DNA of 16,170 nt from Bacteroidales bacterium UBA5621 (GCA_002424525.1 DIKJ01000030.1:1-16170); one strand, 5' to 3'; shown: positions 1 through 7,824, counted from the stretch's first letter. The notes: generated from the letters alone by a model not told the origin. Made by a program: numbers and translations.

Positions 1-263
1 CTTCATTTTCCTAAAAATTTGTTAAAATACGATATGATGATCTTTTTGTCCTTTTTATTTATCAAAAAACTCCCTTCTACATCTATCGGACAAGAGGCTG
101 CTCAAAAAGGCAGCCTTTTCAGTTTGATACAGGCATGCAATAAATAATCCGGCTGAATGGCTAAAATCATTTAATGTTTTCAGCATTCTTCATTCGACAG
201 TAATATTAAAATTTTAATTTTATGCAAATCAAAAAACTGAACCTATTACAATAAACTCATCCC
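1..263. other. Non-coding leader region of the window
   Basis: This AT-rich stretch has no convincing gene. Besides the hairpin at 92-119 it holds a 14-base AT-only palindrome (ATTAAAATTTTAAT, 205-218), which could be part of a promoter region for the gene at 264 but may be chance in such AT-rich sequence. I found no exact match to the Bacteroidota -7 motif TAnnTTTG here and no Shine-Dalgarno sequence before the ATG at 264. Confidence 0.5.
92..119 (+). terminator. Likely intrinsic (possibly bidirectional) terminator
   Basis: The arms AGGCTGC (95-101) and GCAGCCT (110-116) pair perfectly around the loop TCAAAAAG. The stem can extend outward over AAG/TTT with one G-U pair, and the right arm runs into TTTT. 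An A-rich left flank and T-rich right flank suit termination in either direction. It probably ends a gene lying to the left of the window, since the first gene inside starts only at 264. Confidence 0.7.
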
Positions 264-728
264 ATGAAAATCACAATCAGAAAGGCTTCTTCTCAGGATT
301 TCCCTGCAATTCTGTCGCTCATAAAGGAGCTTGCAGAATTTGAAAAGGCTCCTGAAAAAGTTACGAACAGCGTCGGACAGATGGAAAACGAAAAAGATCT
401 CTTCGGGTGCTTTGTTGCTGAAACGGAAGAAAGCGGGATAGCCGGCATGGCTCTCTATTTCTTTGCCTATTATACCTGGGTCGGGAAATCGCTTTATCTC
501 GACGATATTTATGTGAAAAAGGAGTTCCGGGGCCACAAGATCGGGTCTGAACTGCTGAAAAAGGTCTTTGAGGTCGCAAACGAGGAGGGTTGCAATAGGG
601 TCAGATGGCAGGTACTGAACTGGAACAAGCCGGCTATAGAGATGTACAGGAAATGCGGGGCCGATATTGATGACGAATGGCTGAACTGCGACTTTGAGCA
701 TGAGGCGATACGTGATTTTAAAATTTAA
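264..728 (+). CDS. GNAT family N-acetyltransferase, SSAT/thialysine acetyltransferase-like
   Basis: This 154-residue cytoplasmic protein spans a whole single-domain GNAT fold, which transfers acetyl from acetyl-CoA to an amine. The N-terminus (ITIRKASSQDFPAILSLI) is the usual beta1-alpha1 segment. The acetyl-CoA pyrophosphate-binding motif is visible as LYLDDIYVKKEFRGHKIGSELL, around residues 77-98, with the RGHKIGS turn. Motif B follows as VLNWNKPAIEMYRKCGA, around residues 118-134. The FEKAPEKV stretch near residue 27 and the WN-P-A-I--Y pattern resemble the spermidine/spermine and thialysine acetyltransferase subgroup, so a small polyamine-like or lysine-analogue substrate is plausible but unproven. 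Only 17 bases separate its stop from the ATG of the next gene, so the two are probably co-transcribed. No Shine-Dalgarno is evident. The family call is firm; the substrate is inference. Confidence 0.9.
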   Translation: MKITIRKASSQDFPAILSLIKELAEFEKAPEKVTNSVGQMENEKDLFGCFVAETEESGIAGMALYFFAYYTWVGKSLYLDDIYVKKEFRGHKIGSELLKKVFEVANEEGCNRVRWQVLNWNKPAIEMYRKCGADIDDEWLNCDFEHEAIRDFKI

Positions 729-745
729 TTAACCGCTTCTTATTG

Positions 746-1888
746 ATGAATTTCGATGTGATTATCTGCGGGGCAGGTCCGGCAGGACTCACAGCCTCCC
801 TGGTACTTGGCCGCGCCGGGTTAAAGGTTGCCCTGATAGATAAGGAGACTTCGCCCGGGAATAAGGTGTGTGGTGATGCCATTGCCGCTTATGTGCCGAA
901 AATTCTCACAAAAATATGCCCGGAATTTGCCCCTGCCTGGGAAAAATGTATCATGAAGACCGCGGTGAATACATGCAGGATTACCTCTCCCGGAGGGAAA
1001 ACACTGGATCTGCAGTACTCAGAATCGGGGTATATTTGCAAGCGGTCCGTTTTCGATACGCTTCTGTTCGGCCTTGTGAAGCAACTGCCGGGAATAACCA
1101 TCCTGACCGGCACAAGAGTCAGCGATGTTAAAACAGATGAAAGTCATGTCGAAGTTGCAACAGGTGAGGATCAGGTGCTCAGAGGCAGGCTTGTCATTGG
1201 CTGTGACGGGGCCGGCAGTATCACAGCCAGAAGGCTGACTGATGCCAGGACTGATCTGACTCACTGCTCAGGGGCAGTAAGGGCCTATTTTAAAGATGTG
1301 AAGGATATTCCTCCTTTAACATTCGAGCTTCATTTTCTCAGGAACATCCTACCGGGCTATTTCTGGATATTCCCTCTGCCGGATAATACCGCCAGCGTGG
1401 GGCTGGGGCTCCCATCCCGGGTGATAGCGGCCGGTAAGGTCAATCTGAAGGATAAGATGTTCCGTATTATAAATGAGGAACCTGGTCTGAAAGCCCGTTT
1501 CGCAGATGCCGACCTGACCGGGACTCCTGAGGTCTCCCTGCTTCCTCTCGGCTCACGCGACCTGACTGTTTCGGGTCACCGTTTCATGCTCTGCGGCGAT
1601 GCCGCATCACTGATTGACCCTGCAACAGGCGAAGGAATTGGTCATGCAATATTATCAGGAAGGTATGCTGCATGGCAGGCAATGAGATGTTTTGAAGAGA
1701 ATGATTTTTCAGCATCCTTCATGAAAGGATATGATAAATCCCTTTATGGCAAGATCCGGAGACATAACCGGTTTCGGTATCTTATCCGGAGAACAGTGGT
1801 TTCCCGGCCTTATGCGATCAACGGTGTCATCAGCCTGGCATTGAAAAATAAATTAATAAGGAAAACCATTAAGAAAGCACTGGAATAA
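746..1888 (+). CDS. Geranylgeranyl reductase family FAD-dependent oxidoreductase
   Basis: This 380-residue flavoprotein belongs to the geranylgeranyl reductase/p-hydroxybenzoate hydroxylase-like group. The ADP-binding loop GAGPAG is at residues 9-14, followed by an acidic strand end (ALIDKE) that holds the ribose. The CGDAI segment (42-46) is typical of geranylgeranyl reductases. A GCDGAGS motif lies near residue 155. The second FAD motif reads CGDAASLIDPATGEGIGHA, around residue 281. Relatives reduce isoprenoid double bonds of quinones or lipids, or oxidise other hydrophobic substrates; which applies here cannot be told. The C-terminus is strongly basic (KIRRHNRFRYLIRR), which may bring it to the membrane. 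I start it at the ATG at 746 rather than the in-frame TTG one codon earlier. It probably shares a transcript with the acetyltransferase upstream. Confidence 0.88.
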   Translation: MNFDVIICGAGPAGLTASLVLGRAGLKVALIDKETSPGNKVCGDAIAAYVPKILTKICPEFAPAWEKCIMKTAVNTCRITSPGGKTLDLQYSESGYICKRSVFDTLLFGLVKQLPGITILTGTRVSDVKTDESHVEVATGEDQVLRGRLVIGCDGAGSITARRLTDARTDLTHCSGAVRAYFKDVKDIPPLTFELHFLRNILPGYFWIFPLPDNTASVGLGLPSRVIAAGKVNLKDKMFRIINEEPGLKARFADADLTGTPEVSLLPLGSRDLTVSGHRFMLCGDAASLIDPATGEGIGHAILSGRYAAWQAMRCFEENDFSASFMKGYDKSLYGKIRRHNRFRYLIRRTVVSRPYAINGVISLALKNKLIRKTIKKALE

Positions 1889-1974
1889 TAATTCTCTCCC
1901 TATTTTTTCATAACTTGTAATCTGAAGAGTAAGGCCTTATCAGATCATTGCGGCAAACTATAATTGTATCTCTC

Positions 1975-2094
1975 ATGGACCGTAGATTTATCTTTCCAAT
2001 CTCACTTATCTTATTGATATATTCATCTGTTGAGGGTAACTGGATCTTACCGTTCGGTTACCGTATTGACGGGGGAATGGGTTTTTTGTTATAA
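1975..2094 (+). CDS. Possible small ORF (39 codons) before the sulfatase gene
   Basis: An uninterrupted reading frame runs from an ATG at 1975 to a TAA ending at 2094, 16 bases before the sulfatase ATG at 2111. The product would begin with two arginines and a hydrophobic run (FIFPISLILLIYSS), resembling a short signal or membrane segment, then a glycine-rich tail. I see no homology and no ribosome binding site. A frame of this length can easily occur by chance, so this is a candidate only. Confidence 0.15.
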   Translation: MDRRFIFPISLILLIYSSVEGNWILPFGYRIDGGMGFLL

Positions 2095-2110
2095 CGCTTA
2101 AATGACCTGT

Positions 2111-3694
2111 ATGAAAAAAAGTACGAATTATTCAATAGGCCTGGTATCGGCTGTTACTGTCAGCTTTCTTGCAGGCTGTTCCGGTGGTACTGATTTCGGA
2201 CAGCCAAATATCCTGATAGCGATTGCCGACGATGCCTCCTACCCGCATATGAGCGCATATGGCTGCAGCTGGGTCAGGACTCCGGGGTTCGACTATGTGG
2301 CTAAAAACGGTATCCTCTTTCAGAATGCCTATACGCCAAATGCCAAATCCTCCCCTTCGAGGGCCTGCCTTCTCACCGGCCGCAACAGCTGGCAGCTGGA
2401 AGAGGCGGCCAATCATGTTCCGTTTTTTCCTCCGAAGTTCACCACATTCATGGAATCGCTTGGAAGGAACGGATATGAAGTCGGATTCACGTCAAAAGGG
2501 TGGGCTCCCGGAGTAGCGCTCGACAGTGCGGGCAATCCGAGGCAGATGACAGGTAAACCGTTCAACTCCAGAAAAGCTCCTCCACCGTCTTCAGGAATTT
2601 CAAACTCTGATTATGCCGCCAACTTCGGGGATTTCCTTGATGCAAGGGATTCCGGCAAATCGTTCTGCTTCTGGTACGGATCACAGGAGCCTCACAGGAG
2701 ATACGAGTACGGATCGGGTGTGGATATCGGAGGGAAAAGCGTGTCGGATATTGATCAGGTGCCTGGCTTCTGGCCCGACAATAATATCGTCAGGAACGAC
2801 ATGCTGGATTATGCCTTCGAAATAGAGCATTTCGACAGCCATCTGGTAAAAATGCTGGAGATCCTCAGAAGCAGGGGTGAACTCGAGAATACAATAGTCA
2901 TAGTAACTTCCGACAATGGCATGCCTTTCCCCAGGGTAAAAGGACAGGCCTATGAACTATCAAATCATATGCCGCTGGCTATCATGTGGGGCAAAGGGAT
3001 AAGGAAGCCGGGGCGGTCAGTCCTCGACTACATCAGTTTTATCGATTTTGCCCCAACCATACTTGAGCTTGCAGGCATCGGACCGGAAAAGAGCGGGATG
3101 CAGCCGGTCGAGGGCAGGAGCTTTACCGATATCCTTTTCTCTAAAAAGAAATGGTTCATCGACAGATCCCGCGATTATGTCCTGATAGGCAAAGAGCGGC
3201 ATGATGTAGGGCGTCCCGACGATGCTGGCTACCCCATAAGGGGGATTGTAAAGAATAATTATCTCTATATAGCCAACCTCAAGCCACAGCGCTGGCCATC
3301 GGGAGATCCCGTCACCGGTTATATGAACACCGATGCCAGCCCGACCAAGACACTTATCCTTGAAATGAGACGCAACAGATCGTCGCAGGTTTACTGGGAT
3401 CTGAATTTCGGGCTCAGGCAGGACGAGGAACTTTACAATATCGGAACAGATCCTGATTGTGTGATCAATCTTGCCAATAACCCGGGATTCAACAATACCA
3501 GGCGGGAACTGCGTTCACTGCTGATGGAGGAACTGCGGAGGCAGGGCGATCCCAGGTTGGTGGGCAAGGGTGATGTTTTTGACCGTTACCCCTATGCCTC
3601 AGATGCTACGCGGGATTTCTACAACAGATATATGCGGGGTGAACTATCCCGGCGGGCCGCCGGCTGGATCGACTCAACCGATTTTGAGAAATAA
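2111..3694 (+). CDS. Lipoprotein sulfatase, S1 family, heparan N-sulfatase (SGSH)-like, serine type
   Basis: This 527-residue protein removes sulfate esters or sulfamates from glycans. The N-terminus ([19 protein letters not shown]) ends in the lipobox LAGC, with the lipidated Cys at residue 23, so it should be an envelope lipoprotein. The metal-binding pair is in IADDAS (Asp 40 and 41). The active-site signature is [12 protein letters not shown], with Ser 80 at the position converted to formylglycine, so it would need an anaerobic radical-SAM maturase (anSME); none is in the window. PHR (around residue 195) and TSDNGMPFP (Asp 268, Asn 269) match sulfamidase/SGSH-like enzymes, suggesting N-sulfated glucosamine or a related substrate, but that is inference. 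MKK is chosen as start; an in-frame ATG at 2102 adds only three residues. No SusC/D or glycoside lyase lies beside it. Confidence 0.88.
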   Translation: MKKSTNYSIGLVSAVTVSFLAGCSGGTDFGQPNILIAIADDASYPHMSAYGCSWVRTPGFDYVAKNGILFQNAYTPNAKSSPSRACLLTGRNSWQLEEAANHVPFFPPKFTTFMESLGRNGYEVGFTSKGWAPGVALDSAGNPRQMTGKPFNSRKAPPPSSGISNSDYAANFGDFLDARDSGKSFCFWYGSQEPHRRYEYGSGVDIGGKSVSDIDQVPGFWPDNNIVRNDMLDYAFEIEHFDSHLVKMLEILRSRGELENTIVIVTSDNGMPFPRVKGQAYELSNHMPLAIMWGKGIRKPGRSVLDYISFIDFAPTILELAGIGPEKSGMQPVEGRSFTDILFSKKKWFIDRSRDYVLIGKERHDVGRPDDAGYPIRGIVKNNYLYIANLKPQRWPSGDPVTGYMNTDASPTKTLILEMRRNRSSQVYWDLNFGLRQDEELYNIGTDPDCVINLANNPGFNNTRRELRSLLMEELRRQGDPRLVGKGDVFDRYPYASDATRDFYNRYMRGELSRRAAGWIDSTDFEK

Positions 3695-3700
3695 ATATAA

Positions 3701-3731
3701 CGGCACCTGTAAAAATTTTACTTATTTGCCG
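3701..3731 (+). terminator. Imperfect hairpin after the sulfatase gene
   Basis: Outer arms CGGCA (3701-3705) and TGCCG (3727-3731) enclose a smaller inverted repeat GTAAAAATTTTAC (3709-3721). It begins 6 bases after the sulfatase stop and could form a stem-loop end for that transcript. There is no clean run of T after it, so efficient intrinsic termination is doubtful. Confidence 0.35.
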
Positions 3732-3854
3732 GAAAAGTTTCCTTCACTGGTAAATTTTTTGTAATTTACATAGCTGATTATCTTCTGGATCAAAACTGTT
3801 CGGAATTCTGTAAATATCTCTTCTTCTTTTTATTAACCATTAAATTTAATCATT

Positions 3855-4058
3855 ATGGCCGTATTGAAAGTTATTGAAATCATGGCATCTTCGCCAAAGG
3901 GATGGGAAGATGCTACCGTAGAGGCAGTCAAAACCGCCGCTAAAACTGTAAAAGGAATCAAATCAGCTTATGTCAAGGACATGAGTGTTGTTGTGAAAAA
4001 TGACAAGGTGGCTGAATACCGGGTCAATCTGAAGATCTCTTTCGAAGTGCTGAACTGA
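3855..4058 (+). CDS. Dodecin family protein
   Basis: This 67-residue protein has the full length of a dodecin, a small beta-alpha-beta-beta protein that forms hollow dodecamers storing flavin or, in some lineages, CoA. Diagnostic stretches are VLKVIEIMASSPKGWEDAT (first strand and helix start), AVKTAAKTVKGIKSAYVKD (helix and second strand) and AEYRVNLKISFEV (last strand). The tryptophan that stacks on the flavin in Thermus and halobacterial dodecins is not present: that stretch reads IKSAYV, with small or tyrosine side chains. Flavin binding may therefore differ from the textbook case. Its own ATG is the only sensible start. The kbp gene follows 62 bases later in the same direction and may share its transcript. 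Confidence 0.88.
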   Translation: MAVLKVIEIMASSPKGWEDATVEAVKTAAKTVKGIKSAYVKDMSVVVKNDKVAEYRVNLKISFEVLN

Positions 4059-4120
4059 TAAATCGGTCAGCCTTAGTGTAAACAACAAAATCAAATCTTT
4101 TACCAGTTAAATCAAGCATT

Positions 4121-4588
4121 ATGGGACTTATTTCATTCATTAAGAATGCAGGAACAAAAATCTTTGGAAAATCCGAAGAGAAGAAGGAGCAGGAAAAGGC
4201 AGCATTAATTGAAGCTCATATTAAGAAGTTCGGCTTCGATACAAGTGATATCAGGGTCAAGGTGGATGACGATAAAGTAACACTGACCGGAAGTGTCGAC
4301 ACAATGGAGAACAAAAACAAAATAATAGTCACTGCCGGCAATATTGAAGGCATATCTGTTGTTGACGACTGGATCGTGGTAAAATATCCACCGGTTGTAG
4401 CTCCCCCGGAACCCGAAAAACAATTCTATACAGTTAAGAAAGGGGATTATCTTTCGAAGATCGCCAAAGAGGTTTACGGAAATGCCAACAAATACGATGT
4501 CATTTTTGAAGCCAACAAACCGATGCTGAAGGATCCGAACCTGATATATCCCGGACAGGTTCTGGTGATTCCTCCGCTGGAAAAATAG
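4121..4588 (+). CDS. kbp: Potassium-binding protein Kbp (BON + LysM; YgaU-like)
   Basis: This 155-residue protein matches E. coli Kbp/YgaU (149 residues) over its whole length. The N-terminus MGLISFIKNAGTKIFG is like the E. coli start. A BON domain spans about residues 25-88 (VDDDKVTLTGSVDTMENKNK, ending ISVVDDWIVV). A proline-rich linker (PPVVAPPEPEK) leads to a LysM domain at 101-152 (FYTVKKGDYLSKIAKEVYG, IFEANKPMLKDPN, YPGQVLVIP). E. coli Kbp is a cytoplasmic K+ sensor that binds K+ between the two domains and helps cells under high external K+. There is no signal peptide here, which fits a cytoplasmic place despite the LysM domain. Its stop codon touches the ATG of the DUF4126 gene, so translational coupling is likely. 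Confidence 0.92.
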   Translation: MGLISFIKNAGTKIFGKSEEKKEQEKAALIEAHIKKFGFDTSDIRVKVDDDKVTLTGSVDTMENKNKIIVTAGNIEGISVVDDWIVVKYPPVVAPPEPEKQFYTVKKGDYLSKIAKEVYGNANKYDVIFEANKPMLKDPNLIYPGQVLVIPPLEK

Positions 4589-5167
4589 ATGAGTGCCGGG
4601 ATCCTCACATCAGTCGCCATCGGAGTTGGTTTAAGCGCCAGTTGCGGATTCAGGGTGTTTGTTCCGATGCTTGTGGCCAGTATAGCTGCAAAGATGGGTG
4701 TTTTTCCCGTAAATGAAGGTTTCCAATGGCTTGCAACATGGCCTGCCATCTTCTGTTTCGGGACTGCTACCCTTATTGAGATCCTGGCTTATTATATCCC
4801 TTTTGTTGATAATCTGCTCGACAGCATCACAACTCCGCTTGCCGTAGGTGCCGGGACTTTGCTTGTCACGTCAGTCCTCCCTGTTGACAACGATATGCTT
4901 AAATGGATCATGGGATTCATTATAGGGGGCGGAGCTGCCGCTACCGTTCAGGGAGGCAGTGTTCTTGCCCGTCTGGCCTCGACCAAGATGACCGCAGGTA
5001 CCGGCAATGCCGTTGTTGCCACCGGAGAGCACGCCGCTGCATTCGGCACTTCGATACTTTCGCTTTTTATGCCTCTTGTCATTGCGGCAATTCTCATTGT
5101 ACTTATTTTCTGGTTAATTACGAAGTTCGGAAAAAGAATTTTTACCAGAACCCCGCATCAAAGATAA
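4589..5167 (+). CDS. DUF4126 family integral membrane protein
   Basis: This 192-residue, mostly hydrophobic protein has about four to five membrane segments: around residues 3-30, 45-72, 80-100, 105-128 and 150-178. The opening (ILTSVAIGVGLSASCGFRVFVPMLV) and the NLLDSITTPLAVGAGTLL stretch are typical of DUF4126, a family without an assigned function. A glycine- and alanine-rich stretch (GGGAAATVQGGSVLARLAS) sits in the middle. The C-terminal tail is basic (KFGKRIFTRTPHQR). The gene starts directly on the kbp stop (TAGATG), with no bases between, so ribosomes finishing kbp could restart here. A role in K+ or osmotic physiology with Kbp is therefore a reasonable guess, but it rests on position alone. 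Confidence 0.8.
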   Translation: MSAGILTSVAIGVGLSASCGFRVFVPMLVASIAAKMGVFPVNEGFQWLATWPAIFCFGTATLIEILAYYIPFVDNLLDSITTPLAVGAGTLLVTSVLPVDNDMLKWIMGFIIGGGAAATVQGGSVLARLASTKMTAGTGNAVVATGEHAAAFGTSILSLFMPLVIAAILIVLIFWLITKFGKRIFTRTPHQR

Positions 5168-5268
5168 CCATCGGAAGAAAAGCACGAAAATAATCTTCAT
5201 ATTGAACAAAATAGATTAATTTTATCTGATATTAATGCAAAATCTTTTACGATTATATTGAAATTATA

Positions 5269-5691
5269 ATGAATCCAGATACTTCTATCGAGAGGCCATC
5301 CAGATGGGACCGGGTAAAAAAAAGAACCAGAAGATTCTTCAGGTGGTTCCTGACGCTCTCTGTAATCTTCCTGGGCGCTTTTATTTACTGGAAATATTTC
5401 TATACTTACAGTGAAGGTTATCGTGCAGGGCTTCTACAGAAATTTTCAAACAAGGGAACCTTCTTTAAGACTTATGAAGGGGAGATTATCCTGAGCAGTG
5501 TTTCGAGCACCTCGAATGTCGCCATTGCATCTGAAAAATTCTTCTTTTCAGTCATTAATAAGGAGCTTGTTACACAATTTGATACCCTGCAGGGGGAAAA
5601 TGTCATAGTACATTATATCCAGAAGAACGGAGCCGTTTTCTGGAGAGGTGACTCAAAATACCTTGTGGACAGTATAAAATTAAGGCGTTAG
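5269..5691 (+). CDS. Unknown membrane-anchored protein
   Basis: I do not recognise a characterised function. The 140-residue product has a basic N-terminus (residues 12-28: WDRVKKRTRRFFRWFLT) followed by one membrane helix (about 27-46: LTLSVIFLGAFIYWKYF). The remaining ~95 residues form a soluble domain rich in beta-type residues, including the stretch SEGYRAGLLQKFSNKG and KTYEGEIILSS. By the positive-inside rule the domain should face the periplasm. Its last part (IVHYIQKNGAVFWRGDSKY) ends in a short basic tail. The text looks conserved and well coded, so it is very likely a real gene. It starts 101 bases after the DUF4126 gene and converges on the ATPase gene with only 26 bases between their stops, where no hairpin terminator is seen. 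Confidence 0.75.
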   Translation: MNPDTSIERPSRWDRVKKRTRRFFRWFLTLSVIFLGAFIYWKYFYTYSEGYRAGLLQKFSNKGTFFKTYEGEIILSSVSSTSNVAIASEKFFFSVINKELVTQFDTLQGENVIVHYIQKNGAVFWRGDSKYLVDSIKLRR

Positions 5692-5717
5692 CAAGCGTTT
5701 TCTCTCTCCCTGAATCC

Positions 5718-7295
5718 CTAGATGACCTTCTTCAGGATTCCCATTACCCCCCTGATAAATGTGGCACTCGTAACTACTTTAACAACCGGATGGATTGTTG
5801 TGCGCCTTCGTTTTGTTGTTGTTGTTCTCCGCGAAGAAGTTGTTGTGGTTTTTCGTGACGGAGTTACGGTACCACTTCTTTCTCCCGCCCTCCCCCTCTC
5901 CCATTCCTTCCTCGCCGCCTCCTCTGCAGCCTGTTTTTCTATGATACTGATCTTTCTCGTAAGTATCTCATAAGCGCTCTCCCTGTCGATCACCTGATTA
6001 TATTTTCTCACCAGGTCAGAGGTTCTGTTTACTGTGTCAAGTTCCTGTTGCGATAATATATCCATTCTTCCCATGGGAGCTCTCATCATTGTTGCGGCCA
6101 GGGGTGTAGGTATCCCTTTTTCGTTAAGGGCAGTTACCAGGGCCTCTCCGGTACCAAGTGAGGTTAGTACTTCATCAGTCTTATAGTAGTCTGAAAGAGG
6201 AAAGTTCTCTGCAGTAAGTTTTATGGCTTTCCGGTCTATTGCAGTAAAGGCCCTGAGAGCATGCTGTACTTTAAGGCCAAGCTGGGCAAGGACCCCGTTG
6301 GGCACATCCATGGGATTTTGGGTAACGAAGAAGACCCCGACACCTTTTGAGCGTATTAGCTTGACAATAGTTTCGATCTGGTCAAGGAGTGCCTTGCTGG
6401 CCTGGCTGAAGATCAGATGCGCCTCATCTATAAAGAGAACCAGCTCCGGTTTGTCCATGTCACCCCTCTCCGGCAATTCGTTATAGATCTCCGCAAGAAG
6501 GCACAGCATGAAGGTGGAGAAGAGCTTTGGCTTGTCCTGGATATCTGTAAGCCGGATTATGTTGACATATCCGTTGCCGTTCCTGTCGCGTCTCATGAGG
6601 TCCCGTATATCGAAGGAGAGCTCTCCGAAAAAGAGGTCCGCCTCCTGCTGTTCAAGCTCAATCAGTTTCCTGAGTATTATGCCTGTTGTTGCCGGTGATA
6701 TCTTGCCGTAATCCCTTTCGAACTCTTTCTTTCCATCCTCGGTGGCAAACTGAATGACCTTCTTCAGGTCCTTCAGATCAAGCAAAGGCATATGATGATC
6801 ATCACAATACTTGAATATTACAGCCAGCACTCCCCCCTGGGTGTCGTTCAGGTCAAGGATCCTTGAAAGGAGCACAGGACCGAACTCAGAGATCGTTGCC
6901 CTGAGCCTTACCCCCTCCTGGCGCGACAATGACAATAATTCAACCGGGGTTCCTTTTGCGGAATATGGCAGGCCAATCTTCGCATGCCTGTCGGTGATGA
7001 AAGGGGCCTCTATTCCTGGCATGGCGAGCCCGCTGAGATCTCCTTTTACATCCATCAAAAGAACAGGAACACCCTTTTCAGAAAGCTGTTCTGATATGAC
7101 CTGAAGTGTTTTTGTTTTACCTGTACCTGTGGCACCTGCTATCAAACCGTGCCTGTTCATTGTTTTCAGGGGCACCTTTATTAGTGTGCCCTGAAGGACC
7201 TCGCCCTGAAGCATCGCTCCCCCAAGAACAATAAAATCGCCTTTGCAGGTATAACCCTTATTTATAGTTTCTGCAAAATTCTCTCTTTTATCCAT
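5718..7295 (-). CDS. HerA-like P-loop ATPase, DUF853 family (YjgR-like)
   Basis: This 525-residue protein belongs to the DUF853/HerA-C group of FtsK/HerA-type ATPases, like E. coli YjgR. Walker A is GATGTGKT at residues 54-61 and Walker B is LVLFIDEAHLIF at 285-296. A sensor-like stretch FFVTQNPMDVP follows at about 322-332. The family is presumed to be a DNA or nucleic-acid translocase or helicase, but its role is not established. Residues 476-500 form a low-complexity tail of Thr, Arg, Lys and Ser (TTTTSSRRTTTTKRRRTT), before a final conserved-looking hydrophobic/basic segment (IHPVVKVVTSATFIRGVMG). The tail could bind nucleic acid; its length probably varies between relatives. No nuclease gene (NurA) is nearby, so a classical HerA-NurA end-resection pair is not indicated. 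It is transcribed alone from the right. Confidence 0.9.
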   Translation of the reverse strand: MDKRENFAETINKGYTCKGDFIVLGGAMLQGEVLQGTLIKVPLKTMNRHGLIAGATGTGKTKTLQVISEQLSEKGVPVLLMDVKGDLSGLAMPGIEAPFITDRHAKIGLPYSAKGTPVELLSLSRQEGVRLRATISEFGPVLLSRILDLNDTQGGVLAVIFKYCDDHHMPLLDLKDLKKVIQFATEDGKKEFERDYGKISPATTGIILRKLIELEQQEADLFFGELSFDIRDLMRRDRNGNGYVNIIRLTDIQDKPKLFSTFMLCLLAEIYNELPERGDMDKPELVLFIDEAHLIFSQASKALLDQIETIVKLIRSKGVGVFFVTQNPMDVPNGVLAQLGLKVQHALRAFTAIDRKAIKLTAENFPLSDYYKTDEVLTSLGTGEALVTALNEKGIPTPLAATMMRAPMGRMDILSQQELDTVNRTSDLVRKYNQVIDRESAYEILTRKISIIEKQAAEEAARKEWERGRAGERSGTVTPSRKTTTTSSRRTTTTKRRRTTIHPVVKVVTSATFIRGVMGILKKVI

Positions 7296-7430
7296 TATTA
7301 AGATTTGATTAGGATTTACTAAATTCTTTATTCTGCAATTTAACGGTTTTTAAAGAAATTCTCATGAACGTTGTTTGAGAATTTCAGCTTAACGAATCAT
7401 ATGGGGCTTCAGGAGGCAAATTGCTATAAA

Positions 7431-7447
7431 GTTGAAATTATTTCAAC
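7431..7447. repeat. Perfect inverted repeat in a divergent intergenic region
   Basis: GTTGAAATTATTTCAAC reads the same on both strands apart from its central base. It lies between the ATPase gene (leftward) and the DUF3078 fragment (rightward) and is followed by a T-rich tract (GCTTTTATTTTTTT). It could be an operator, or a weak AT-rich terminator hairpin left from a deleted gene. The rest of 7296-7533 shows no gene. Confidence 0.35.
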
Positions 7448-7533
7448 GCTTTTATTTTTTTGAAAAAAGATATTACATTTAGAGGTAATATATAGCTGAT
7501 TCTCTTACTTTCTCTCTAAATATTATCTGAAGT

Positions 7534-7824
7534 ATGGTAAAATCTGAAGCTTCCCGGAGTGGTATGAAGAATGAATTCCTTCAAAACGTTTCTTTTACGA
7601 CAAAGATCGATCTCTTCTCAAACTATCTGAATAACCCGCAGAATATAGATATCAGCTGGGAAACTCTTATTGCACTTAAGGTTAATAAGTATATTTCTGT
7701 CAGTCTTAACACTCACCTTCTTTACGATGATGATATAAAGATCCTCTTAGAGGATTCAGAAATCCCGGGACCAAGAATACAATTCAAGGAGATTTTCGGA
7801 GTAGGACTCTCATATAATTTCTGA
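7534..7824 (+). pseudogene. C-terminal fragment of a DUF3078 outer-membrane beta-barrel protein
   Basis: The 96-codon frame looks like only the last part of a DUF3078 protein, an outer-membrane-type beta-barrel family of Bacteroidota. Stretches KIDLFSNYLNNPQNIDISWE, LKVNKYISVSLNTHLLYDDD and the closing GPRIQFKEIFGVGLSYNF match what I know of the family's C-terminus. The alternating hydrophobic pattern ending in an aromatic residue is the usual outer-membrane beta-signal. A full family member carries a signal peptide and a long N-terminal part, absent here. An in-frame TGA stands one codon before the ATG at 7534, and I see no coding remnant in the preceding ~230 bases. It is most likely a decayed or deleted gene; a short expressed protein cannot be excluded. 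mscL begins 25 bases after it. Confidence 0.65.

Noticed and set aside
205..218. 14-base AT palindrome ATTAAAATTTTAAT as an operator
   Set aside because: AT-only palindromes are expected by chance in such AT-rich sequence; no supporting second site.
246..701. 151-codon minus-strand frame opposite the acetyltransferase
   Set aside because: Shadow of a clearly recognisable GNAT gene; no family features of its own.
743..745. TTG start for the geranylgeranyl reductase gene
   Set aside because: An ATG follows immediately and gives the standard N-terminus of the FAD-binding fold.
5718..7295. HerA-NurA or Sir2-HerA type defence system
   Set aside because: The ATPase is a DUF853/YjgR-type protein and no nuclease or Sir2 partner is adjacent; the neighbours are housekeeping genes.
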